Shown here one piece after another: positions 10,270 through 21,272 of a stretch of DNA of 64,000 bases. Numbering within the stretch: position 1 is the stretch's first letter; each line of letters starts with the position of its first letter. The notes under the pieces are model-generated. The model had not been told where the DNA came from, did no database searches, and saw only the letters and a program-made list of their open reading frames with translations. A program made the position numbers and the translations under genes. The stretch comes from Miscanthus floridulus (taxonomy: Eukaryota; Streptophyta; Magnoliopsida; Poales; Poaceae), in NCBI RefSeq assembly GCF_019320115.1, contig NC_089588.1, positions 116,408,123 to 116,472,122 of the forward strand, in the 5' to 3' direction.

Positions 10270-12340
10270 GTCCCATTTCCTAGGACATGCCTACCCCTCC
10301 TCCTAACCCAAGCCTGTGTCCCCAGCGCTCCACGACACCGCTGCCACCTCTCCATCCACCAGCATGACGATGAAGTCAACATCTAGCGCCACGTTTGGCG
10401 CCCTCATTAGCGGGCCTCCTCTGGATCGAATCTCACACCAACATTCTACAGTCCCGCTGAACATGACCATCATCGTCAAGTCCCTTGTGCTGATCACCCT
10501 CGAGTTGAAGCTACCTGACTTCACCTGCTGGTTAGCCTTCTTCCTCTCCTTGTCCGGCAAATTTGGCCTTCACCCGTACATCCACGGCATGGTGGCTTCA
10601 TAGTCCTGATGACCGATCTTGGCGGCGACTAGCTCCTATGTCCACAACTGACTCCTCAGCTCTGTTGCGAATGACGTTCTTTGCCTCGCCCTTGAGATGG
10701 ACCAAATGGCCTGCCAGCTCTAGAATGCCATCGAGGGCCTCTTCCAGGCGAACAAGGCTCCCTGTGTCGTCTTCCTCAATCATGAGTTCCAGTACATGAC
10801 TCAGGGTGTCGCCTGTCCATCGATGAGTATTGCTAGAAGAAAAAGGCTACCACTGATGCGCTCCATAATGCTGGCCACACCATCCTTGACTCATAGCTCG
10901 TCCTCAACCTGCTGTGTGGCCTCAACCCTCGGTTCTCCAGCACGACTTACAATACCATCGACTCTAATCTACTGCCTGACTACGCCATGGCTTGCAAGAA
11001 GCTGGTTCTGAATGTTGGGGTTTAGTCCCACATCGTGTAGCGATGGTGAGGGAGCACAACATATAAGTTGAGAAGCCCCCACCTATCAGGCTAGTCTTTT
11101 GGGTTGAGCAAAGTCATGGGCCTTATATGTTGTCAGCTTCGGTGGACCCTGGGACCTATGGGAGCATAGGCTCGTGGTAACGAGCTGAGCCGGGTTCAAG
11201 CCAGCTCCAAGATCGAGAACTCAGTGGTTACCACCGGTTCTAATATCAGAGCAAGTACCCAAGGTCAGAGAAAGCTAAACCCGATAAAAAATCTTGAGCG
11301 TCAGATATGGCGGGGCACCCCGATGTTTGATTAAGGGGAGATTGGTGGGGTTTAGTCCCACATCGTGTAGTGATGGTGGGGGAGCACAATATATAAGGCG
11401 GGAGAAGCCCCCACCTATTAGGCTAGTGTTTTGGTTTGAGCAAAGTCATGGGCCTTATATGTTGTTAGCTCCAGGTGGACCCTGGGACCTGTGGGAGCGT
11501 AGGCTCGTGGTAACGAGCTAGGCCGACTTCAAGCTAGCTCCAAGATCGAGAACTCAGTGTCACCACCTGTTCCAACAATTGGTATCAAAGCCAGTACCCG
11601 AGGTCAGAAAAAGCTAAACCCGATAAAAAATACGAGCGTCACATATATGGCGGAGGCAGCCTGATGTGCGACTATGGGGGAGATTGTTGCGGTTAAGTCC
11701 CACATCGGATATTGATGGTGGGGGAGCATAACATATAAGATGGGGGCAGTCCAACCTATTAGGCTAGTCTTTTTGGTTGAGTTAGGCCCAATGCCTTGGT
11801 ATGTTGGAGCTCCGGTGGACCTGGGACCTGTGGGAGCGCAGGCTTGTGGGAGCAAGCCGGGTCGGCTTCAAGCCAGCTCCAAGATTGAGAACTTGGTGGT
11901 CACCACTGGTTCCAACACTCAAGGAACTCCGTCTTGCCAATGAGGGCAAGGTCGCCTCGCAGACCACCCAATACGCAGGATCGCCCACTTGTGCCACGGT
12001 CTGCCATGCATCCTCCTCTGACCTAGGCACCCGAAGCTAGGGCGAATGGCTGCAGCAACACTTGCGGCAGTTCTGCTGACGGCAGTGATGGCCCTGGTGG
12101 CCGCCGGGCAGTGGTGGTGGCAGGCAAACACAACAAGAGGAAGGGCTGCAGCGGCAGCAGTGGTGGCCGGTACCAAGGCGATGGTCACGGTGCCTCACCA
12201 CTGGTTGGCCCCTGGATGTGCTTCGCTCCCTGGGGCCTACAGTAGCCATAGTGGCGTCCCCCCGGCGCCGCAGCCCACCTAGCGCGCAGTGGGTGCCCTC
12301 GGTGAGTTGGGCGTGACCCCACTGGCACACACCGCCTTAG
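10270..12340 (+). pseudogene. copia-type gag fragment, block II copy, interrupted by a TRIM array
   Basis: This is a duplicate of the block I gag fragment. Here the N-terminus is open from the ATG at 10364 to 10603. It begins MTMKSTSSATFGALISGPPL, a typical copia gag start, and continues with VLITLELKLPDFTCWLAFFL and GKFGLHPYIHGMVAS. After the stop at 10601-10603 the frame shifts (ALEMDQMACQL, AIEGLFQANKAPCVVFLNHE, LNLLCGLNPRFSSTT). The TRIM array enters at 11013, and the tail resumes after 11917 with KELRLANEGKVASQTTQYAG. No pol region is present. Confidence 0.66.
11013..11917 (+). mobile_element. TRIM with three LTRs and two internal regions
   Basis: The LTRs are at 11013-11245, 11343-11577 and 11685-11917, each bounded by versions of TGTTGGGGTTTAGTCCCAC and GTTCCAACA. 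After the middle LTR a good primer-binding site is visible, TGGTATCAAAGCC (11580-11592), complementary to initiator Met tRNA with one mismatch. The polypurine tract is TATGGGGGAGAT just before the third LTR. The flanks CTGAA (11008-11012) and CTCAA (11918-11922) are the same target duplication as in block I, one base changed. The insertion therefore predates the block duplication. The extra LTR-internal unit is explained by unequal exchange between LTRs. Confidence 0.8.
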
Positions 12341-12438
12341 CTGCGGGATAAATTGTTAATGTTGCGCTAATCTATAATGTACACTGTAGCACAATGTCAT
12401 TCCCTTTTGGATAATCACCACTCTTGACTTTGGGGCTC

Positions 12439-12741
12439 TAAGCTTTAGTTCTTTGCCACATCAAATGTTTGGATACTAGTTAGGAGTATTAAATATAGAC
12501 TTGTTACAAAACTAATTGTATAAGCCATGACTAATTCTCAAGACGAATCTATTAAGCCTGATTAGCCCATGATCAGCCCATGTGATGCTACAGTAAACAT
12601 GTGCTAATCATGGATTAATTAGGCTTAATAAATTTATCTCATGAATTAGTCTCGGCTTATGCAATTAGTTTTATAATTAGCTTATGTTTAGTCCTCCTAA
12701 TTGCTATCTAAACATCAGATGTGACAGGGACTGAAGTTTAG
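12439..12741. mobile_element. Foldback MITE, block II copy
   Basis: This is a near-identical duplicate of the MITE at 6413-6713, at the same relative place. Its inner half, from TGTATAAGCCATGAC to CTACAGTAAACAT, is the piece that begins every unit of the 2.8-kb array. Confidence 0.65.
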
Positions 12742-12775
12742 TCATGGGATCCAAACTTGCCATGGTCAGCAGTAA

Positions 12776-12893
12776 GGGCATCTTTGGTTGGTGGCCTGGC
12801 ACGCATCTCACCCATCAGACATCCATTCGAGCCACCGGGTGTACGAAATCCATGGCCTGGGGCTGCTGCCTGGCCGCAGAACCAAACAGTGCC
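12776..12893. mobile_element. Tourist-like MITE, block II copy
   Basis: The 118-bp element starts GGGCATCTTTGGTTGG and ends AACCAAACAGTGCC, with TAA on both sides (12773-12775 and 12894-12896). The right half, from GCCACCGGGTGTACG on, is kept in the array units, so the array deletion broke inside this element. Confidence 0.65.
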
Positions 12894-14430
12894 TAAGAGC
12901 CTAGGGCATGACATGAAATTTGGAAACTGCACCATGTTTGCATGAGTTCTGACCGATTTGAGAAGAATGGAAGGGTCAAGAACCCAGTGGCTGCTAAGAT
13001 TATAGCACTTATCACATCGGCCAATTCACACATTTTGCACACACACTAAAGCAAAATGGAAACAGTTAGTATAACAGAAATGATTTTTGGTCTCCAAAAG
13101 TAATAGAGCTAGTATCATTATATTAAAAGAAAAAAATAGGAGAGCCTTTTATTCTATATGCAAATGGGCAAGGAGTGTATGAATGATATCGTAACTGCTC
13201 ACACCATCTAAATGACTAGCTAAATCAACACATTTCTGGGAGGTAATGACAAAACTGGAGAAGTTAAATACCATGCGCCTTCTCATATTCTTGACCTCCG
13301 TGAACCAAGAGAAGACAAGATAGAAGCCAAGAGAGAGATGAATGCAAGACAGAAGACAATTTGCAGTGGCTGATATGCAAGTAAATTGATGTGACATTGG
13401 AGGTTACCAAACTACAGTCTTTCTTTTCCCTCTCGAGGTTATTATTGTGGTGTAGATGCTACAACTCTTCTCCACAATTGTTCCTCAATGGGGAATCCTA
13501 GACTAAATTTGCTGATACATTGTAAAAGCTGAGTTACCCAATAGAATGCCCTGTATAAAAACTAGAGAAGACAACATGAAAAAATGTGATACTAGTTGAC
13601 CTCAAATGCCTTGTACCATGCTTGTTACTTGTAATTCTGAATCTTGCTTCGAGGAAAAACTTGTGTCTACAAGATCGTCGATTGTAATTAGACATACTTG
13701 TATAAAAAAGCAGCATGGTGTTGCCTAATGTTTGTTTTTATGATGAAACGGTTCTTTTTAACTAAACAACAAAAAAACATAATCAAAATATATAATCCAT
13801 TTCCTCACTTATGCATATTCCCTATTGCATAATCACCCAATCTTCATTCTGGCCAACGAGGTAGTACATACTATCCTTATCGTGTTCACTATCCATACAC
13901 AAGCATGTAAGTTGGAAACTTTACTTAAGTTTGCATGAGCTTTGACCAATCTGACAAGAATGAAAGGATCAAGAACTGAATGGCTGGTAATGATAATCAC
14001 AAATTCATGCATTCTGCACGCACGCGATAGAAACATTAACACAGTTAGTCCAACAAATAAAAGGAATTTTAGTCCAACTTCAGGCATCCATTTGAGGCAC
14101 CGGGCGACTGAAATCAATGGCCTGGGACTGCTGCCTGACCGCACAACCAAACAGCGCCTAAGAGCCTAGAGTATGAAATTTGGAAACTACACCAAGTTTG
14201 CATGAGTTCTCACTGATCTGAGAAGAATGGAAGGGTCAAGAACCCAGTCGAGTCTTAGGAACAGGTTGCCAGCATTAGCCATCTTAGCACTACCTGTTCG
14301 CCCTTTTATTTTTTTGTGTTACCGTTATGCTAAAGCTGTAGGCATCATCTTAGTTCTGGATAGGCCGGAGTACTTTTAGAATCTTGTATGATCATGATGT
14401 TCATAGAAGCTTCCTTTGTCTAAAAACTAT
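12894..14430. repeat. Module A, copy 2
   Basis: This is the same layout as copy 1, including the 82-codon frame (13149-13397, minus). Its right end carries GGCCGGAGTACTTTTAG and GATCATGATG, variants shared with the module next to the full-length P450 at 34.2 kb. The modules attached to truncated P450 copies have GGCCGGACTAC and GATCTTGATG instead. Confidence 0.65.
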
Positions 14431-14653
14431 ATTGTTCACAAACTTGGAACAATCCATAGTGCGGCTTCATATATATTGAAGGGACATGCGTTCAATACAT
14501 ATGTGCAAACAACTTTCTTTCTGACTCTGCATACAACTACTTAAACCCACAAAATACATAGAGCAGGTACACAAATTCACATGCAGGCCTTACATTCATA
14601 GATCATATATAAGCACATAATTTACGGAGCATCCTGCATCAGATTATGCGTAG

Positions 14654-17152
14654 CTAGCGGTACCAGGTAGTTTTCGGAACAAGGATACGGTTCTCCTTTC
14701 AGTGAACCGTCAATCCGAAAACCTCTGTCATATCATTATCCTCCTTCTCCATGCCAGCTGGCAGCCCCCAATAAAAACAGTACACGAGGTTTGCCAGCAT
14801 GATCTCAACAGTAGCCAACCCAAAGTTGATGCCAGGGCACATCCTTCGACCGGCTCCAAATGGTATGAACTGAAAATCATTCCCCTTCAAGTCGATGGTC
14901 GTGGCGCTACCACCGTCCCTGAACCTCTCTGGCATGAACTTCTCCGCTTTCCCCCATGACTCTAGATGTCTACAGACAGCCCAAGCGTTGATGACGACTC
15001 GAGTTCGAGAGGGGATTGTATACCCATCGATGTTACAATCCACCATGGACTGGTGAGGCAAGAGTAGTGGGGCAGGTGGGTGTAACCTTAGCGTCTCCTT
15101 CACAACAGCTCTCAGATAGGCCAGGCTATCTAGGTTCTCTTCCTTGACCATTTCCTGTCCATTTGGTGTCTTGTTCCTTACCTCAGCTCTTGTAGCTTTG
15201 TCATGAGATGAGGGTGGCACATGAGCTCTACCATGGCAAGTTCAAGGACCAAGAATGATGTGCTGGTGCCCGCATTGAACATGTCCTGGGTGTGGGTAAT
15301 TTAGGATAAGTATGTCAATCGAAAATGACACAATCTATAATAGATCTACTTTTGTTCTCTAAAGAAAATGTTAATATCGGTACCTACGAGTCACTCACCA
15401 TCAAGACATCCTTGATATGGTCCCTGGTGATACTGTACTCTTGCTGAACAGAGAGCATCACGTCAACAAAGTCTGTGCCCTCTTCTTGCTCAGCTAGGTC
15501 GCCACAGCGATCATTGAAGCTTCACCTCTCATGGTCGCTTATGATATTTTCAAGTACCTCGTCCCATCATTCATGCGTCTCGTCTGGCTTTCTGCTCTCA
15601 AACCTGGTGAACATACCTAGAGAGTTCACTAGCCCTGGGAAATAGTTTTCTAGGCTAAACCCTGCATACAGGGTAGAGTTCATCTCAATCAGCTCCCAGA
15701 GGGTCTTGTTCCGGCCGTCTTGCCTGAAGAACTTGCCCGACACCACGCAGCACACGATGTCATTGGTGAACGTGTCCATCGCGTTGCTCATGTCTACTGC
15801 CATGCCTGCAGCCATGGCCTCCTTCAGCTTGGCCATGACTAGGCGCACCTAGTATTAACAAAATGAATGAAATATTATTACATATGGAAAGAATTTTATG
15901 TGACCGATCGCGTGACGCGCGCCCGCGCCCGTGCCGGAGAGGAAGAAGAAGGTGGCTAGGGTTCCGGTGAGGGTCGCTGATGTTGGAGAACGGAAGCTCA
16001 CCGGCATTAGGATTTCAAGGTAAGGAGATCTCCTCACCAGTAGGCTTAGAAGCGGTTTCGGGGGCAGCGGCGGGGAAATGGCGGTGGAGGCGGGCTAGAC
16101 TGCGCCAGGGTGGGGCGACGGGGTAGTAGGAGACAGTGGTTGGACTGGGCTAGCAGCGTGGGGCGGAGCTCACTAGGCCTTGCCCTGTGATCAGGGGAGG
16201 GCGGGGTCGAGGGACAGGGACGGCAGGTGGGTGGCGTGACGCGGTGAGGTATTGGGAGCGGCCGGTCAGCTGGTGCTGGGGGCGGTGGGAGCGAGGACGA
16301 GGAAGACGCCAGCTGGGGAGATGCCCTGTGGTGAGGGGAGGGCATGGTCGAGGAGGCAGCGGCGGGAGGTGGGTGGGGTGGCAATGCGGTGGGAGCGCCG
16401 GCCTGCGGGCGGTGGATGGGAGAGGGTGGGGACAGCGGAGGAAGGGTGTGTGGAGGGTATGACGCGAGGAGGAAGAAGGATCACGCGTGTGGGCCTGCGT
16501 GGCACGCTCCTCTATTGCATGACTGGTCGCGCAATTTCAGCCTGCCATTACATAGGGCCTGAATTCATGCATTCTCTTTCATCCCCTACTATACCTAATA
16601 ATAACCTTCCGATAAAATAAGCTGTTACCTCCTCTTGGCGGGCATGAGGAAACGAGTTCACCTTCTTGATGGTGAAGAGGTGCGTGGCGACAAGCTTTTT
16701 ACTTTCCACCAATAATCGCCGTAAGGACCAAAACCGATTGTCGACTGACCTGTACAGGAAGTTGTGCAGGACCTTGGACGTCGGCAGCGAGGCGAAGACG
16801 TGGTCAAGCGTGTGCAGGACCGCCGGTGCCTGCGCGCGGGGAGGAGGCGACGAGGTTGGGGACGCTGCCGAGTTGAAGGGGCATGAGGCCACCGCCACGG
16901 TCGTGCTTGGCGGCGAGGTCACGGAGGCAGACGTGTCGGAGATCGCCGATGCGTTGCAGGTGGCCGATGACCGGCAGCCTCCCTGGAGGTGACGGCAGGA
17001 GAGGATTCGACTGCTTCGTTTCGTCGTCGCTGGCGTTGGGGGGTTGGTGGAGGCGTTCAGCAGATGACAGGTAGCAGCACTAGCATGAGAGGCACGACGA
17101 CGAACCAAAGTTGCCGTTGTGATACTAGTGGCGTCGTAGTGGACACCAGCAT
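14654..17152 (-). pseudogene. CYP71-like cytochrome P450, full-length copy B, broken
   Basis: There are three exons on the minus strand: exon 1 17152-16629, exon 2 15848-15399 (150 codons) and exon 3 15285-14654. All splice sites are GT/AG, and the first joins RQEE to VRLVMAK in frame. The anchor ([14 protein letters not shown]), the I-helix (MFNAGTSTS), the ExxR helix (KETLR), MPERF and the haem loop FGAGRRMCPG are all present, as expected for an ER-bound monooxygenase of about 500 residues. Disabling changes are frameshifts and a stop in the exon 1 hinge, a TGA in exon 2 (THE*WDE, near 15571), a 2-bp insertion in exon 3 (after KLQE, near 15193), and a TGA 14 codons before the natural stop (VH*KEN). 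CYP71 family is likely; the subfamily and substrate cannot be given. Confidence 0.78.
15849..16628 (-). other. P450 intron 1 (copy B), with a GC-rich gene-like core
   Basis: The donor GTAACAGC and acceptor ATACTAG frame an intron of about 780 bp, phase 0. Its middle (about 15905-16510) is very GC-rich and keeps long open frames on both strands. It contains AACCCTAGCCACC and CCGGTGAG patches that look like the 5' leader of a grass gene. The same core is in copy C at 35604-36390. I see no terminal repeats. The open frames (up to about 120 codons, Arg/Gly- or Pro-rich) have no domain and I do not call them genes. Confidence 0.5.
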
Positions 17153-18470
17153 AAACTGGTACACTACGTGCAACAAGTGAAGAGCCGCCATGGATAGATG
17201 GTTAGTTCTTCCTGCTTCCCGGTAGAGCGACGACGAGTGTTCTGTGCAGTGCTGCAAATGCTTTGTTCTTAAAATAACTGGCGCACATGCACGTACAACA
17301 ATATGAACTATGGATAGCTACTGACAAAAATATCTAGGTTGTCAAGTTCAGCACGAGTTTTTTTTTGTCTACTTGTTAGTTTGTTGTTTATTTTCCCCTT
17401 TCGTGCCATGATTGGTGACCATTTTGGAATAGATAGACTCAGAACAATGGTCTTGGCCACGAAAGGTCGACACCTATACACCTCCGTGATCCATGATTGG
17501 TGATTTTGTGCGTTTTGGCCACGAAAGCCGGACACCTACACCTAGCTCGGTGATCTATGATTGTGTGCTGAATTTGTGCACATGAATTCATTTGATGTAA
17601 AAATTCTCTAGGCTCCTGCCCTGTCTACCATCTAGCCTTGGAACACCCATCGTATCTTTCGTCCCTGCCTGCTACCAAATTTACTGCCATTCAATCCTCG
17701 TGCTCTAATTGCATAGGCCTCATTGGTTTCCATGTCACCACTACTGCTTGCAGCAACCTTCATTGGTTCTCCTTCCAATCAGCTACCTTTAAACTTTCCT
17801 TCAGCCCCATCTGTTCACCTCCACACTGTTGCTTTGTCATGTAACATTTTGTGTTGTGGTATGGCATCCTTGAAGAATATGGTTTTATGAATGGTAACAT
17901 ATGGCGGACATCTCCATTGGTAACTGACAATTGAAACTTGACTGCATTCAAAAACCTGTGGCTACTACAGGAGCAGTGGGCATTTGATTTTAGTGATGAG
18001 ATTTGGCTGTTGGTAGTCATTAATTTTGTAACAAAAGTTGGGTTAGTCATTCTCAATTTTTGTTGGCACAACAGACAAGCCATATGAGGTGGCATTTTAT
18101 TTGCTCATTGTTTTTATTTCAAAATTCAACAACAATAAGTGCTTGCCATTTTTATCAATATTTTATAATAAAAGATATTTTGTAGCCTATCTACACGGTG
18201 GATGCTAGGAAACCATCCACCCGTGCATGCTAGCAAACCATCCACGTTAGTCCTTCTAGAATGAAGGAAAGGCGAATGAATTTTAAAATTTGTTGATTCA
18301 TGTCAAAATTAAGAAAAACATATGAGAAAAAAATGGACAGAAAGTTGTCCCCCCCCCACCCAACCGATGGAAAGTTGAGATTCAAGTGGTAATGTAGCGC
18401 ATGTTTTGTACTCTTCATGTTCAACCTAAGGGAGTCACTACTTTGCTAGTAAAATCATATAAAAAATCAT
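17153..18470. repeat. Module B, copy 2
   Basis: This is the full-length version of the P450 5' flank, equivalent to 8959-10261. It ends CTAGTAAAATCATATAAAAAATCAT and passes directly into the MITE scrap that opens the first array unit. No gene is recognised. Confidence 0.6.
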
Positions 18471-21272
18471 GTATAAGCCATGACTAATTCCCAAGACGAA
18501 TCTATTAAGCCTGATTAGTCCATGGTTAGCCCTTGTGATGCTACAGTAAACATGCCACCGGGTGTACGAAATCCATGGCCTGGGGCTGCTGCCTGGCCGC
18601 AGAACAAAACAGTGCCTAAGAGCCTAGGGCATGACATGAAATTTTGAAACTACACCAAGTTTGCATGAGTTCTGACCGATTTGAGAAGAATGGAAGGGTC
18701 AAGAACCCAGTGGCTGCTAAGATTATAGCACTTATCACATTGGCCAATTCACACATTTTGCACACACACTAAAGCAAAATGGAGACCTTTTTTTTTGGTC
18801 TCCAAAAGTAATAGAGCTAGTATCATTATATTATAAGAAAAAATAGGAGACCTTTTATTCTATATGCAAATGGGCAAGGAGTGTATGAATGATATCGTAA
18901 CTGCTCACACCGTCTAAATGAGTAGCTAAATCAACACATTTCTGGGAGGTAATGACAAAACTGGAGAAGTTAAATACCATGCGCCTTCTCATATTCTTGA
19001 CCTCCGTGAACCAAGAGAAGACAAGATAGAAGCCAAGAGAGAGATGAATGCAAGACAGAAGACAATTTGCAGTGGCTGATATGCAAGTAAATTGATGTGA
19101 CATTGGAGGTTACCAAACTACAGTCTTTCTTTTCCCTCTCGAGGTTATTATTGTGGTATAGATTCTACAACTCTTCTCCACAATTGTTCCTCAATGGGGA
19201 ATCCTAGACTAAATTTGCTGATACATTGTAAAAGCTGAGTTACCCAATAGAATGCCCTGTATAAAAAAGTAGAGAAGACAACATGAAAAAATGTGATACT
19301 AGTTGACTTCAAATGCCTTGTACCATGCTTGTTACATGTAATTCTGAATCTTGCTTCGAGGAAAAACTTGTGTGTACAAGATCGTCAATTGTAATTACAC
19401 ATACTTGTATAAAAAAGCAGCATGGTGTCGCCTAATGTTTGTTTTTATGATCAAACGGTTCTTTTTAACTAAACAACAAAAAAACATAATCAAAATATAT
19501 AATCCATTTCCTCACGTATGCATATTCCCTATTGCATAATCACCCAATCTTGATTCTGGCCGACGAGGTAGTACATACTATCCTTATCGTGTTCACTATC
19601 CATCCACAAGCATGCAAGTTGGAAACTTTACTAAGTTTGCATGAGCTTTGACCAATCTGACAAGAATGAAAGGATCAAGAACTGAATGGCTGGTAATGAT
19701 AATCACAAATTCATGCATTCTGCACGCACGTGATAGAAACATTAACACAGTTAGTCCAACAAATAAAACGAATTTTAGTCCAACTTCACGCATCCATTTG
19801 AGGCACCGGGTGACTGAAACCAATGGCCTGGGACTGCTGCCCGACCGCACAACCAAACAGCGCCTAAGAGCCTAGAGTATGAAATTTGGAAACTACACCA
19901 AGTTTGCATGAGTTCTCACCGATCTGAGAAGAATGGAAGGGTCAAGAACCCAGTGGAGTCTTAGGAACAGGTTGCCGACATTAGCCATCTTAGCACTACC
20001 TGTTCGCCCTTTTTATTTTTTGTGTGTTACCGTTATGCTAAAGCTGTAGGCATCATCTTAGTTCTGGATAGGCCGGACTACTTTTAGAATCTTGTATGAT
20101 CTTGATGTTCATAGAAGCTTCCTTTGTCTAAAAACATACCTAGAGAGTTCACAAGCTACCGATAAAAAAAGCTGTTACCTCCTCTTGGCGGGCATGACGA
20201 AACGAGTTCACCTTCTTGATGGTGAAGAGGTGCGTGGCGACAAGTTTTTTACTTTCCACCATTAATCGCCGTAAGGACCAAAACCGATTGTCGATGACCT
20301 GTACAGGAAGTTGTGCAAGACCTTGGACGTCGGCCGCGAGGCAAAGACGTGGTCAAGCGTGTGCAGGACCGCCGGCGCCGCGCGCGGCGAGGAGGCGACG
20401 AGGTTGGGGACGCTGCCGAGTTGAAGGAGCATGAGGCCGCTGCCACGGTCATGCTTGGCGGCGAGGTCACGGAGGCAGACGTGTGGGAGATCGCCGTTGC
20501 ATTGCAGGTGTCCGATGACCGGCAGCCTCGCTAGAGGTGATGGCAGGAGAGGATTCGACCCCATCTGTTCACCTCCACACTGTTGCTCCACACTGTTGCT
20601 TTCCTTCAGCCCCATCTGTTCACCTCCACACTGTTGCTTTGTCTTGTAACATTTTGTGTTGTGGTACGACATCCTTGAAGAATATGGTTTTATGAATGGT
20701 AACATATGGCGGACATCTCCATTGGTAACTGACAATTGAAACTTGACTGCATTCAAAAACCTGTGGCTACTACAGGAGCTGTGGGCATTTGATTTTAGTG
20801 ATGAGATTTGCCTGTTGGTAGTCATTAATTTTGTAACAAAAGTTGGGTTAGTCATTCACAATTTTTGTTGGCACAACATACAAACCATATGAGGTGGCAT
20901 ATTATTTGCTCATTGTTTTTATTTCAAAATTCTACAACAATAAGTGCCTGCCAATTTTTATCAATATTTTATAATAAAAGATATTTTGTAGCCTATCTAC
21001 ACGGTGGATGCTAGGAAACCATCCACCCGTGCATGCTAGCAAACCATCCACGTTAGTCCTTCTAGAATGAAGGAAAGGCGAATGAATTTTAAAATTTGTT
21101 GATTCATGTCAAAATTAAGAAAAACATATGAGAATAAATGGACAGAAAGTTGCCCCCCCCCACCCAACCGATGGAAAGTTGATTCAAGTGGTAATGTAGC
21201 GCATGTTTTGTACTCTTCATGTTCAACCTAAGGGAGTCACTACTTTGCTAGTAAAATCATATATAAAATCAT
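18471..21272. repeat. 2.8-kb tandem array, unit 1
   Basis: Unit order is 83-bp MITE interior, right half of the Tourist MITE, module A, a truncated P450 exon 1 on the minus strand, and a shortened module B. At 2802 bp it is slightly short because it lacks the AACAGTTAGTATAACAG segment near 18785 that all later units have. The boundary was chosen at GTATAAGCCATGAC, which follows AAATCAT at each junction. Confidence 0.9.
20179..20559 (-). pseudogene. Truncated P450 exon 1, array unit 1
   Basis: This is a 381-bp piece of CYP71-like exon 1 ([53 protein letters not shown]). The codon after GD is TAA where full-length copies have TAC (Tyr), a nonsense change shared by all five array units. The membrane anchor is deleted. 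Upstream module B sequence has been brought into frame by the deletion, so an open frame of 197 codons (20262-20855) runs from non-coding DNA into the P450 piece. Confidence 0.75.

Noticed and set aside
11013..11917. Cassandra TRIM with a 5S rRNA promoter
   Set aside because: LTR size fits, but no 5S-like box is visible in the LTRs.
16046..16620. Overlapping GC-rich open frames of 80-120 codons on both strands
   Set aside because: They lie in P450 intron 1, are low-complexity and have no domain; high GC explains the lack of stops.
14654..17152. Functional P450 gene
   Set aside because: Stops and frameshifts occur in all three exons despite good splice sites and an intact haem loop.
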